A DNA stretch of 64,000 nt, from assembly GCA_963717125.1 (NCBI GenBank), contig CAVQVG010000015.1, positions 124,001 through 188,000 on the forward strand, given 5' to 3'. The notes under the pieces were generated by a model that was given only the letters and a program-made list of their open reading frames with translations, searched no databases and was not told the origin of the DNA. This document shows, one piece after another, positions 1-8,034 of this stretch. Origin of the DNA: RYN-230 sp963717125 (GTDB taxonomy: Bacteria > Actinomycetota > Actinomycetes > Streptosporangiales > Streptosporangiaceae). The translations under genes and the position numbers were made by a program. Each line of letters opens with the position of its first letter. The stretch's first letter is position 1.

Positions 1-4
1 GTCC

Positions 5-1252
5 ATGCTGCGGCAGTTCCGGCAGGCCCGGCTGAGCCCGGCCGCCGAGCCGGCCGCGCCCGCCCCGGCGCCCACCGGATCCCGCGCCGGGCTCGACGGG
101 ATCTTCGGCACCGGCACCGGCACCGGTGGCAGCCGCATCGTCCCGGCCCAGCCCAGCCGGGCCGACCGGGGGCCGGGCCCGGCCACGCCGGCCAGCCCAG
201 CCCCGGTCCCGGCCACGCCCGCCCCGGCCACGCCCGCCCCGGCGACGCCTGCCCAGGCCACGCCTGCGCCAGTCGCCGCCCGGACCAGCACTGTCCCGGT
301 AACTCGCCCCGCGCCACCCCGTCCCGCCCCGGACCGCACCCCGGCCGATCAGCCAGCCGCCAGCCCGGCGGACACCAAGGCCACCGCCGCGGCCCCAGCC
401 GACACCAAACCCGCCGACGCCCAACCCGCCGACGTCAGCCCGGCCGACAGCAGCCGCCCGGACACCAGGCCGACCGGGACCACGCCCGCGGAACCCGGTT
501 CAGCCGGCCGCAGCCGCCCGGACGCGGGGCCAGCGGACAACAGCCGCCCGGACGCGGGGCCAGCGGACAACGACCGCCCGGACGCGGGGCCAGCGGACAA
601 CAGCACGCCTACCGGGACCGGCTGGGCCGAGAGCAGCCGAGTCGGCGCCGGGACCGCCAGCCCTGCGGCCGCCGGCCCTGCGGCCGCCGACTCCGGCCGC
701 GCCGGGTCGCCGGATCCCAAGCCAGCGGACGCCGGGCCGGCCGACCCCCGGACGGCCGAGCGCAAGTCCGCTGCCGCCAGCCCAGCCGGCCCCGCCGCGG
801 CCGATACTGCCCCGGCCGGCACCGACCCCGCGGACGCCAGCGCCGGCCGAGGCGGCCTCGCCGAGACCAAGCCCGCGGACACCGACGCAGCCAGCACCGC
901 GCCTGCTGACGTCGCGCGCAACGGTACCGGCCCGGCCAGCGGCCCGGACCCGGCCAGCGCCCCGAACCGGGCCGGCGCCGCCCCGGCCAGCGCCGCCCCG
1001 GCCGACGCCGCGCCAGGCCCTGACCCGGCCGCGGCCACGCCGGAGGAGACGCCGGCGGACGAAGCCGAATCCGCGCCGCCGCGCGCAGCCCGGCCGGCCA
1101 GCCCGGGCGAGCCGCCCGCCAGCCCGGGCGCGGGCGCCATCCACGTGCCACAGCAGCCGATGCGAGCCCCGGTGCCCGCGCCGTCCCCGCACTTTGACCG
1201 GCTGCGCAGCACGCCGACGCCGCCCGAGGACGACACCGACGCCGACTCCTGA
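5..1252 (+). CDS. Pro/Ala/Asp-rich low-complexity protein, 5' end possibly outside window
   Basis: I do not recognise a family. The frame is open to the window edge, so the ATG at 5 may be internal and this may be only the C-terminal tail of a larger protein. The first ~45 residues are mixed; the rest is Pro/Ala/Thr/Asp-rich with PAD-type spacing and looks disordered. Residues encoded at 511-600 are three near-identical 30-bp units giving (N/D)RPDAGPAD repeats. The last ~40 residues are less repetitive and end in an acidic tail (EDDTDADS). No signal peptide or membrane segment is visible. Long opposite-strand frames across the same DNA are Gly/Arg/Ala-rich and fit antisense reading of GC-biased codons, so I prefer the plus strand. 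Confidence 0.5.
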   Translation: MLRQFRQARLSPAAEPAAPAPAPTGSRAGLDGIFGTGTGTGGSRIVPAQPSRADRGPGPATPASPAPVPATPAPATPAPATPAQATPAPVAARTSTVPVTRPAPPRPAPDRTPADQPAASPADTKATAAAPADTKPADAQPADVSPADSSRPDTRPTGTTPAEPGSAGRSRPDAGPADNSRPDAGPADNDRPDAGPADNSTPTGTGWAESSRVGAGTASPAAAGPAAADSGRAGSPDPKPADAGPADPRTAERKSAAASPAGPAAADTAPAGTDPADASAGRGGLAETKPADTDAASTAPADVARNGTGPASGPDPASAPNRAGAAPASAAPADAAPGPDPAAATPEETPADEAESAPPRAARPASPGEPPASPGAGAIHVPQQPMRAPVPAPSPHFDRLRSTPTPPEDDTDADS

Positions 1253-1278
1253 TCCGCCGCCTTCGCAGCCACCTCACC

Positions 1279-1511
1279 ACCCGGTGACGCCCGCCCGCAG
1301 CAACGTCCCCACCCGGTGACGCCCGCCCGGAGCAGCGTCCCCACCCGGTGACGGCGCCCGCAGCAACCTCCCCACCTGGTCACGACCGCCTGCAGCAACG
1401 TCCCCACCCGGTGACGGCTGCCCGCAGCAACGTCCCCACCCGATGACGCCCGGCCGCAGCCACGTCACCACCCGATGACGCCCGCCCGCAGCAACCTCCC
1501 TACCCGGGGAC
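1279..1511. repeat. 32-bp tandem minisatellite, eight units
   Basis: The core ACCCGGTGAC or a variant recurs at 1279, 1311, 1343, 1374, 1406, 1438, 1470 and 1502, a 32-bp period with one 31-bp step. The rest of each unit resembles GCCCGCCCGCAGCAACGTCC. It fills most of the 325-bp gap between the first ORF and the PPOX gene. There are no unique spacers, so it is not CRISPR. The function is unknown. Confidence 0.85.
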
Positions 1512-1577
1512 GGCTGTCGGCGGGGACGACGATTTAGGCTGAACAGAACCAGCCCCCGCCAGCCTAAGGATCCGCCG

Positions 1578-2216
1578 ATGCCCAACACGTCCGAACTTGT
1601 CGAGGTGACCTCGGAGGCTGAGCTGCGCGAGATGCTCGGCGGGCCGAGCCAACGGTCCGCCACCAAGGTCCGCTCGGTGCTGCACGAGCGCGACAAGGAG
1701 TGGCTGGCCGCGTCGCCGTTCTGCCTGATAGCGACCGCCGCCGCCGACGGAAGCTGCGACGTGTCACCCAAGGGCGATCCGCCGGGCTTCGCCCGGCCGC
1801 TGGACGACGCGACGATCGCCATCCCGGACCGGGCGGGCAACCACCGCTTCGACGGGTTCCGCAACATCCTCAGCAACCCGCAGGTCGGGCTGCTCTTCCT
1901 GGTGCCCGGGCGGCCGGACACCCTCCGTATCAACGGCCGGGCCCGGCTGATCCGCGAGGCACCGTTCTTCGACGACATGACCGTCCGGGGCAGCCGTCCC
2001 CAGCTGGCCCTGCTGGTCGAGGTGGACGAGGCGTTCTACCACTGCCCCAAGGCGTTCCTCCGCTCCGAGCTGTGGGACCCCACCACCTGGCGCCCCGATG
2101 CGCTGCCCTCGACCGCCCGGATCGTCAAGAGTGTCCAGGGGGACATCGAGGAGACGGTGACGGACCTGGAGCGGCACTACGGTCCGGGCTACGCGCGCGG
2201 CCTGTACCCGCACTAG
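1578..2216 (+). CDS. pyridoxamine 5'-phosphate oxidase-like FMN-binding protein
   Basis: This 212-aa protein resembles the PPOX-fold, flavin-binding family typified by MSMEG_1061 of mycobacteria, cytosolic proteins of uncertain substrate. Visible signs are the split-barrel core beginning near residue 45 (FCLIATAAADGSCDVSPKGDPPG), the conserved RAGNHRFDGFRNILSNP segment, and the C-terminal FYHCPKAFLRSELWDP motif typical of this subgroup. AAGGA lies about 8 nt before the ATG, supporting the start. It stands alone on the plus strand, with a minisatellite upstream and a minus-strand gene remnant immediately downstream. The family call is firm; the reaction catalysed is not known. Confidence 0.85.
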   Translation: MPNTSELVEVTSEAELREMLGGPSQRSATKVRSVLHERDKEWLAASPFCLIATAAADGSCDVSPKGDPPGFARPLDDATIAIPDRAGNHRFDGFRNILSNPQVGLLFLVPGRPDTLRINGRARLIREAPFFDDMTVRGSRPQLALLVEVDEAFYHCPKAFLRSELWDPTTWRPDALPSTARIVKSVQGDIEETVTDLERHYGPGYARGLYPH

Positions 2217-2332
2217 TCCAGGGCGGGCGGCCGGACGAAATAGCTGACCGCGAAGTCGCGGAAGCGCCGGGCGGCGGATAGGTAGGCGTCCCGCCGCCAG
2301 GCGATGACTGGCCGGGTGAACCAGGGCTCGGC
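2217..2332 (-). pseudogene. remnant of a LysR-family regulator C-terminus
   Basis: Read on the minus strand, this gap encodes about 37 residues (EPWFTRPVIAWRRDAYLS then ARRFRDFAVSYF) that resemble the last helix-strand of a LysR substrate-binding domain, where a hydrophobic strand plus WRRD...LSPAAR.F.DF is common. There is no start codon, no helix-turn-helix and no recognisable upstream part, because ispF abuts it. I infer a deletion remnant; the match is by motif only. Confidence 0.4.
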
Positions 2333-2335
2333 AGG

Positions 2336-2839
2336 CTACGGCGCCGTGGGTGCCGGGCCGGGGGTGAACACCAGCGCGGTGGCGATCGCGGCCAGGCCTT
2401 CGCCGCGGCCGGTCAGGCCCAGACCATCGGTGGTGGTGCCGGAGAGGCTGACCGGGACGCCGCCGAGCGCCCCGGACAGCACCTTCTCCGCTTCCGTCCG
2501 CCGCGGGGCCAGCCGGGGACGCTCTCCGATGATCTGGATGGCGACGTTCCCGATCACGAACCCCGCCCCGGCCACCAGGTCGGCCGTAGCGCGCAGCAAC
2601 GTGGTCCCAGCCGCGCCCGCCCACCTGGCCTGGGACGTGCCGAAGTTGGCGCCAAGATCGCCGAGACCGGCCGCGGACAGCAGCGCGTCGCACGCCGCAT
2701 GCGCCACCACGTCGCCGTCGCTGTGCCCTGTCAGCCCCCGCTCTCCTGGCCAGAGCAGTCCAGCCAGGTAGAGCGGGCGGCCAGGGTCAAACGGGTGGAC
2801 GTCTGCGCCGACCCCAACCCGCGGCAGTGCACCGGCCAC
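2336..2839 (-). CDS. ispF: 2-C-methyl-D-erythritol 2,4-cyclodiphosphate synthase
   Basis: IspF cyclises CDP-ME 2-phosphate to MEcPP with release of CMP in the non-mevalonate isoprenoid pathway, as a cytosolic homotrimer. The 167-aa length is normal. Visible family motifs are GADVHPF (Asp and His metal ligands), GHSDGDVVAHA, a GDLG.NF segment, NVAIQIIGERP, and TTTDGLG.TGRGEG near the C-terminus. The start is a GTG 19 nt after the carD stop on the same strand, so carD-ispF is probably one transcript. In many actinomycetes ispD lies between carD and ispF; here it is absent and must be elsewhere or fused. Confidence 0.95.
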   Translation of the reverse strand: MAGALPRVGVGADVHPFDPGRPLYLAGLLWPGERGLTGHSDGDVVAHAACDALLSAAGLGDLGANFGTSQARWAGAAGTTLLRATADLVAGAGFVIGNVAIQIIGERPRLAPRRTEAEKVLSGALGGVPVSLSGTTTDGLGLTGRGEGLAAIATALVFTPGPAPTAP

Positions 2840-2858
2840 CTGTGTGTCGAGCCTGCGC

Positions 2859-3341
2859 TCAGGAGGCGAGGATCTCGTCGAGCAGCGCCTCTGCCTTGTC
2901 CTCGTTGGTCTTCTCGGCGAGGGCGAGCTCGCTCACCAGGATCTGCCGTGCCTTCGCCAGCATGCGCTTCTCGCCGGCCGACAGACCACGCTCGCGGTCC
3001 CTGCGCCACAGATCGCGGACGACCTCGGCTACCTTGTTCACGTCGCCCGAGGCGAGCTTCTCAAGGTTGGCCTTGTACCGCCGTGACCAGTTGGTCGGTT
3101 CCTCGGTGTGCGGGGCGCGCAGCACCTCGAACACCCTCTCCAGCCCTTCCTGCCCGACAACATCCCGTACGCCAACCAGCTCGGCATTGTCTGCCGGAAC
3201 GCGTACGGTCAGGTCACCCTTGTCAACCTTGAGGACCAGGTACGTCTTGTCCTGGCCCTTGATCGAACGGGTCTCGATCTCTTCGATGCGAGCAGCCCCA
3301 TGGTGGGGGTAGACGACCGTGTCGCCGACCTTAAAAGTCAT
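2859..3341 (-). CDS. carD: CarD family RNA polymerase-binding transcription factor
   Basis: CarD binds the RNA polymerase beta subunit and stabilises open promoter complexes, mainly at rRNA and housekeeping promoters. The protein is nearly identical in pattern to mycobacterial and streptomycete CarD: the N-terminal RNAP-interaction domain opens with FKVGDTVVYPHHGAA, and the C-terminal DNA-binding helices contain EEPTNWSRRYKANLEKLASG and GEKRMLAKARQIL. I choose the ATG at 3341 over the one at 3350 because family members begin MxFKVGD and because GGAAGGGG lies about 10 nt upstream of 3341 but only 1 nt from 3350. The length is then 160 aa. Confidence 0.97.
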   Translation of the reverse strand: MTFKVGDTVVYPHHGAARIEEIETRSIKGQDKTYLVLKVDKGDLTVRVPADNAELVGVRDVVGQEGLERVFEVLRAPHTEEPTNWSRRYKANLEKLASGDVNKVAEVVRDLWRRDRERGLSAGEKRMLAKARQILVSELALAEKTNEDKAEALLDEILAS

Positions 3342-3657
3342 GTGGCACATACCCCTTCCGCTAAGGCAATCTTAGCACGACTAACCGGGCACTTGATCTG
3401 ACCTTGACGGTAAACGTGCAGGTCAGTATGCCTTTTGAGTGGCTCTAAAGCGGCCCCTGGGGCGTGTCGGCCGGGCCGCTGACCTGCCGGTCATGCCTGC
3501 CGGATACGCGGATTCTCAGCCGGTTTCGGCCAGATGACCCAGTCAGACCGGGTCTGGGTGCGCCCGCACCTGGGCGAATCCGGTTCCGCGCAACAGTGCC
3601 CACAGCGGGGGCGCGGGCACATACTGGAGAGCAACGAGGCAGCGCACGCCGGAGAAG
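3342..3657. promoter_or_regulatory. divergent promoter region of carD and the 3658 gene
   Basis: This 316-bp gap separates divergent genes and is relatively AT-rich at its carD end. On the minus strand a TAAGAT-like -10 candidate lies at 3369-3374, about 28 nt from the carD ATG, but I cannot see a convincing -35. A short inverted repeat, CTAAG-N5-CTTAG, spans 3361-3375 and overlaps that -10. I see no ORF or RNA gene here. Confidence 0.35.
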
Positions 3658-4455
3658 ATGCTCGTGAGCAGAGGTGGGGAACCGGAGCGGGACGATTACG
3701 GCCTGCCCCCGGTCAACATCGAGATCCCTGACGATGCCAGGGAGCTCGAACACGATGTGCAGGCGTATCACCGCGAGGTGCGCACGCTGCGCAGACAGCG
3801 GCTGCTCCGGCGGCTGGCTGGCCCCATCGCCCGGGACGGGATGGTCCTGCCGCTGCTGGCCAGTTGCCTGGCGCTGACCCTGCTGGCCGGGACGCTGCTC
3901 ACCATGTTCACCACCCGGCGGGCGGATGCCCCGGTCACCCAGGTGCAGCCGCCGAGCACACCGCAGTCGGCCAGCCCAGGGGTGGGCCAGATCGGCGGCC
4001 CGCTGCCGGCCAGCACCATGCAGGCCAACGGCGAGATCGTCGCGCTCAGCGCGGTGCGTACCGCGGTGCTCGCACTGGTCCCGGCCGGCTGTCACTGCGC
4101 GGCCGCGGCCAAGCGGATCAGCCGTCAGGCCAGCGCGGCTGACGTCGTGGTCTACCTGGTCGCGGTGGGCGATTCACTCAGGCAGGTCAAGGCCATGGCC
4201 CGGCCGCACCGCACCTCGACGGTCCTGGTCGCCAGCGACACCCACGGGGCGCTCAGCGGCGCGTACCACCCGTCCGGGCTGACCGTGGTCCTGGTCGACC
4301 AGGTCGGCTCGGTCCGCAGCGTGCAGCGGAACCTCGGGCCAAGCGTCCAGCTCGGCGACAGCCTGCGCACCCTGGGCCACAGCACGCCGCAGGGCCTGGA
4401 CCACTCCGGCGCCGCGTTCCTGGCCGCCAATCAGCCGGGTGGCCGCGCCGCCTGA
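3658..4455 (+). CDS. membrane-anchored protein with atypical thioredoxin-like domain
   Basis: The product is 265 aa and of unknown function. Residues 1-60 are charged and cytosolic, residues 61-84 form one membrane helix (LPLLASCLALTLLAGTLL), and the remainder would be extracytoplasmic. That part has a Pro/Ser linker (~90-120) and then an alternating alpha/beta pattern with a CHC motif at 145-147 where thioredoxins carry CxxC. A thioredoxin-like fold is therefore plausible but redox activity is doubtful. GGAGA at 3651-3655 is only 2 nt from the ATG at 3658 but 8 nt from an in-frame GTG at 3664, so the true start may be 3664. Similar proteins occur near carD in other actinomycetes. Confidence 0.7.
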   Translation: MLVSRGGEPERDDYGLPPVNIEIPDDARELEHDVQAYHREVRTLRRQRLLRRLAGPIARDGMVLPLLASCLALTLLAGTLLTMFTTRRADAPVTQVQPPSTPQSASPGVGQIGGPLPASTMQANGEIVALSAVRTAVLALVPAGCHCAAAAKRISRQASAADVVVYLVAVGDSLRQVKAMARPHRTSTVLVASDTHGALSGAYHPSGLTVVLVDQVGSVRSVQRNLGPSVQLGDSLRTLGHSTPQGLDHSGAAFLAANQPGGRAA

Positions 4456-4572
4456 CCGGAGGGCGGCAGGCCGGCCCGCGCCCCGGCAGGGCCGGCGGCG
4501 CCGGCCGGGCCAGATGCCGATACGCTGTCCGGCGTCCCACGTACCTGACCCGAATTCTGAGGAGAGCAGGTC

Positions 4573-5232
4573 ATGCTGCTCCGTGGCCATAGCCTCACCA
4601 CCACAGTGCGGCGTGCCTGCGCCATCGCCGCGGCGGCGGCCATCCCGCTGCTCGCCGGCTGCGAAGCGGGCGTGAACGCGCCGGTGCTGCAGTGGCATTC
4701 GCCCAATGCCGGGGCGAACAAGTCGGTTCCCGCCGCCACCGGGCGCGGCTTCATCGCGATACGCGACGTGTTCGTCCTCGGCGCGCCGCTGAACGCCTCG
4801 CTGCCCGCGGGCAGCTCGGCCAGCGTGTTCCTGGCCTTTGTCAACACGGGAGCGCGGGATCGCCTGGTCAGCATGTCGGCGCCGGGCACGGCCACCTCGG
4901 TCACGCTGCCCGCCGGGGGCGTCACCCTGGAGCGGAGCCGCATTGTCCTGCTTACCGGCCCGCAGCCGGAAGTGGTGCTGACCGGCCTGACGCACACCCT
5001 GGCCAGCGGCCGCAACATCCGGCTGGTGCTCAGGTTCCAGAACGCGGGCACCGTGACGTTGTTCGTGCCGGTCATCCCCAAGGGGTCCTACTACGCCACG
5101 TACTCGGCGGCTCCGTCGCCGACACCGACGCCGACCGCGACGAAGAAGCACCGGCATCACGGCCAGGCCGCGGCCACCGCGACGCCGTCCCCAGGCGCCA
5201 CAGCCAGCGCGACGGCGACCGCCACCCCGTAA
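4573..5232 (+). CDS. PCu(A)C-like (DUF461) copper-chaperone-type lipoprotein
   Basis: The 219-aa product has a lipoprotein signal: a basic N-terminus, a hydrophobic Ala-rich stretch and the lipobox LAGC with Cys30, so it should be lipid-anchored outside the membrane. Residues ~45-170 show the beta-rich pattern of the PCu(A)C family (IRDVFVLG, VFLAFVNTG, LTGLTHTLASG, VPVIPKGSYY). The usual methionine/histidine copper-ligand set is not evident, so metal binding is uncertain. The tail is Pro/Thr/Ala/His-rich. GAGGAGAG lies about 7 nt before the ATG. It converges with regX3, 28 bp away, a common actinomycete arrangement. Confidence 0.75.
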   Translation: MLLRGHSLTTTVRRACAIAAAAAIPLLAGCEAGVNAPVLQWHSPNAGANKSVPAATGRGFIAIRDVFVLGAPLNASLPAGSSASVFLAFVNTGARDRLVSMSAPGTATSVTLPAGGVTLERSRIVLLTGPQPEVVLTGLTHTLASGRNIRLVLRFQNAGTVTLFVPVIPKGSYYATYSAAPSPTPTPTATKKHRHHGQAAATATPSPGATASATATATP

Positions 5233-5260
5233 GGGCGTTAGGCAAGGAAGGGCCCGGGGG

Positions 5261-5947
5261 TCAGGCCCCCGGCTCGAACTTGTAGCCCAGCCCGCGCACG
5301 GTGATGATGTGCCGCGGGTTGCCCGGGTCCAGTTCGACCTTGGCCCGCAGCCGCTTGATGTGCACGTCCAGGGTCTTCGTGTCGCCGACGTAGTCGGCGC
5401 CCCAGACCCGGTCGATGAGCTGCATCCGGGTGAGCACGCGCCCGGTGTTCCGCAGCAGCACCTCGAGCAGCTCGAACTCCTTGAGCGGCAGCTGGACCTG
5501 GCTGCCGCGGACGGTCACCACGTGCCGGTCCACGTCCATCCGCACCGGCCCGGACTCCAGCGTGGCGATCGCGGCGTCTTCCGGCTCGCCGCGGCGGCGC
5601 AGCACCGCGCGCATCCGGGCGACCAGCTCACGGGAGGAGAACGGCTTGGTCACGTAGTCGTCCGCGCCGAGCTCCAGGCCGACCACCTTGTCGATCTCGC
5701 TGTCCTTCGCGGTCAGCATGATGACCGGCACGTTGGACCGCTCGCGCAGGGTGCGGCACACCTCGCTGCCCGGCAGCCCGGGCAGCATCAGGTCGAGCAG
5801 CACCAGGTCGGCGCCGTCCCGGTCGAACGCGTCCAGCGCGTCGGGGCCGGTCGGGCAGACCGCTACCTCGAAGCCCTCCTTGCGGAGCATGTAGGACAGC
5901 GCGTCGCTGAACGATTCTTCGTCTTCGACAACGAGCACCCGGGTCAT
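5261..5947 (-). CDS. regX3: RegX3-type OmpR/PhoB family response regulator
   Basis: RegX3 is the DNA-binding partner of SenX3 and controls the phosphate-limitation response. The 228-aa product has a receiver domain (residues 1-~120) with the acidic pair Glu8/Asp9, phosphoacceptor Asp52 in LLDLMLPG, a conserved Thr in MLTAKD and Lys in YVTKPF, followed by a winged-helix DNA-binding domain ending in RGLGYKFEPGA. I choose the ATG at 5947, which overlaps the senX3 stop in an ATGA junction and gives the canonical MTRVLVVEDE start; this implies translational coupling to the sensor. Confidence 0.96.
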   Translation of the reverse strand: MTRVLVVEDEESFSDALSYMLRKEGFEVAVCPTGPDALDAFDRDGADLVLLDLMLPGLPGSEVCRTLRERSNVPVIMLTAKDSEIDKVVGLELGADDYVTKPFSSRELVARMRAVLRRRGEPEDAAIATLESGPVRMDVDRHVVTVRGSQVQLPLKEFELLEVLLRNTGRVLTRMQLIDRVWGADYVGDTKTLDVHIKRLRAKVELDPGNPRHIITVRGLGYKFEPGA

Positions 5948-7095
5948 TTCTGGGCCTCCCTGGCCGATGTCGTTGCGGGTGGCTGGGAGTTCCCGGCCGC
6001 AGCCCGTGGCCGATTCGCGATAGGCAGCCGCACGGTGAACGTCAACCCCTCGCCCACCTTGCTCCACACCGTGACCTTGCCGCCGTGCGCCGCGGTCACA
6101 TGCTTGACGATGGCCAGCCCCAGCCCGGTCCCCCCGGTGGCCCGGGAGCGGGCCGGGTCAACCCGGTAGAACCGCTCGAAGATCCGCTCGATGTCCCGCT
6201 GCGGGATGCCGATGCCCTGGTCGGCGACGCTGATCTCGGCCAGGTCGTCGGCCACCCGGGTCGTGCTGACCACCACCCTGGTCTGCTCCGGGCTGTACGC
6301 GACCGCATTCTCCAGCAGGTTGCGCAGCGCGTTGACCAGCAGGTCCTCGTCACCCAGCACGACCAGCCCGGGATCACCGCGGGCTTCCAGCTCGATGCCG
6401 TGCGCGCTGGCCTTCATCCGGCACCGGTCCAGCGCCTCGGCCACCACGATGGACAGGTCCACCGGGATCGGGTCGGGGATGGGCTCGGCCGCCTGGATCC
6501 GGGACAGCGTGATCAGGTCCTGGGCCAGCTTGGTCAGCCGGGACGCCTCCTGCCGCATCCGGCAGGCGAACCGGCGCACCGCGTCCGGGTCGTCGGCGGC
6601 GTCCTCGACCGTCTCGGCCAGCAGCGCCAGCGCGCCCACCGGGGTCTTGAGCTCGTGGCTGACGTTGGCCACGAAGTCCCGCCGCACCTCTTCGACCCGG
6701 CGGCTCTCGGTCTGGTCCTCGGCCAGCAGCAGCACCAGGCCACCGCCGCCCACCCCGGACCCGAGCGGCGCCACCCGGACCGCGAAGCTGGTCGTCCGGC
6801 CGCCGAACCTGGTGCCGGCCACCTCGATCTCGCCTTCGCGGATCTCGCCGTCCCGGCGCACCTGACGGGCCAGGGCCAGCAGCTCGCCGACCATCAGCCG
6901 GTCACCCTTCACCAGGCCGAAGGAGCGGGCCGCCGCACTGGCCCGGAGCACCCGGTCCTCGCTGTCGATGACCACGGCGGACGAGGACAGCACGGAGAGC
7001 ACAGCCGCGATGCCAGCCGGCAGCCGGGCAGGCGGGCGGCGCTGCGTGGACAGATCCTGGCCAGGGTGAGTCTTGGCCGCTTTACGGATCTTCAT
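5944..7095 (-). CDS. senX3: SenX3-type sensor histidine kinase lacking the N-terminal membrane anchor
   Basis: SenX3 senses phosphate status and phosphorylates RegX3. The product (383 aa from the ATG at 7095; a GTG at 7137 would add 14 residues) has a PAS-like region (AVVIDSEDRVLRASAAARSFGL), the dimerisation/H-box FVANVSHELKTPVG with the phosphoacceptor His, and a C-terminal ATPase domain with an N box (LRNLLENAVAYSP), ADQGIGIP and GGTGLGLAIVKH. Known SenX3 proteins begin with membrane helices; here the residues before the PAS region are basic and polar (MKIRKAAKTHPGQD) and no hydrophobic segment precedes it. Only about 200 bp separate this start from gpm, so the anchor is not hidden upstream. 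phoU is also not adjacent. GGGAG lies about 10 nt before 7095. Confidence 0.92.
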   Translation of the reverse strand: MKIRKAAKTHPGQDLSTQRRPPARLPAGIAAVLSVLSSSAVVIDSEDRVLRASAAARSFGLVKGDRLMVGELLALARQVRRDGEIREGEIEVAGTRFGGRTTSFAVRVAPLGSGVGGGGLVLLLAEDQTESRRVEEVRRDFVANVSHELKTPVGALALLAETVEDAADDPDAVRRFACRMRQEASRLTKLAQDLITLSRIQAAEPIPDPIPVDLSIVVAEALDRCRMKASAHGIELEARGDPGLVVLGDEDLLVNALRNLLENAVAYSPEQTRVVVSTTRVADDLAEISVADQGIGIPQRDIERIFERFYRVDPARSRATGGTGLGLAIVKHVTAAHGGKVTVWSKVGEGLTFTVRLPIANRPRAAAGNSQPPATTSAREAQK

Positions 7096-7290
7096 GCCGC
7101 GGGGGCTCCCGTCATGTACACCGCCACCTGCACGCACACAGTTTGATGGTATGCGGGAGCGGGCCGCAGCGCTTCCGCCGGTCGCGGCGGCGGGCCGTGT
7201 TCCCCATCAATTCACACACCGGCTGGGACCTGGCCATCCTGGATTTAACCGGCATACAGCCAAGGATCCGGATGTAACGCGCCGTATGGG

Positions 7291-8034
7291 TCAGCGCCCC
7301 TGATTTGCCACGGCCGTGGCCGCGGCCACGGCGGCCTGCGGGTCCAGATAGCGGCCGCCCGGCACCTTGGGCCGGTAGTCCGCGCCGAGCTCGTAGACGA
7401 GCGGGATCCCGGTCGGGATGTTCAGCTCGGCGATCTCCTCGTCGGAGACGCCGTCCAGGTGCTTGACCAGGGCGCGCAGCGAGTTGCCGTGCGCGACGAC
7501 CAGCACGGTCCGGTCCACGGCCAGGTCGGGCACGATCGCGTCCAGCCAGTACGGCAGCATCCGGCCGAGCACGTCCTTGAGGCACTCGGTGCGGGGCAGC
7601 AGGTCCGGCGGCAGCAGCGCGTAGCGGGCGTCGGCCACCTGGGAGTACTCATCGTCGTCCGGCAGCCGCGGCGGCGGCACGTCGTAGGACCGGCGCCACA
7701 GCATGAACTGCTCGTCGCCGAACTCCTCGCGGGTCTGCGCCTTGTTCTTCCCTTGCAGCGCCCCGTAGTGCCGCTCGTTCAGCCGCCAGGACCGGTGCAC
7801 CGGCAGCCAGAGCAGGCCGGCCGCCTGCAGGGCCAGGTTCGCGGTCTGGATGGCCCGGGTCAGCACCGAGGTGTGCACCACATCGGGCCGCAACCCCGAC
7901 TCACGCAGCAACTCGCCGCCGGTCACCGCCTCGGCGGCGCCGCGCTCCGAGAGCCCCACGTCCACCCACCCGGTGAACAAGCCCTCCGCGTTCCACGTAC
8001 TCTCCCCATGCCGCAGCAGCACCAGCGTCGTCAT
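7291..8034 (-). CDS. gpm: 2,3-bisphosphoglycerate-dependent phosphoglycerate mutase
   Basis: The enzyme interconverts 3- and 2-phosphoglycerate in glycolysis through a phosphohistidine. The 247-aa length is normal. The N-terminal LVLLRHGESTWN carries the catalytic His; HGNSLRALVKHL carries the second His; NERHYGALQGKNK and GIPLVYEL are family signatures. I start at the ATG at 8034 because earlier in-frame codons encode a Pro/Arg-rich stretch translated from the dispersed repeat region. The order gpm-senX3-regX3 matches mycobacteria. Confidence 0.95.
   Translation of the reverse strand: MTTLVLLRHGESTWNAEGLFTGWVDVGLSERGAAEAVTGGELLRESGLRPDVVHTSVLTRAIQTANLALQAAGLLWLPVHRSWRLNERHYGALQGKNKAQTREEFGDEQFMLWRRSYDVPPPRLPDDDEYSQVADARYALLPPDLLPRTECLKDVLGRMLPYWLDAIVPDLAVDRTVLVVAHGNSLRALVKHLDGVSDEEIAELNIPTGIPLVYELGADYRPKVPGGRYLDPQAAVAAATAVANQGR

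Noticed and set aside
349..1407. Long minus-strand open frames opposite the Pro/Ala-rich ORF
   Set aside because: They are Gly/Arg/Ala-rich with no family motif and run into the minisatellite; they fit antisense of GC-biased codons.
1279..1511. CRISPR array
   Set aside because: Units follow one another with no unique spacers, and no cas genes are present.
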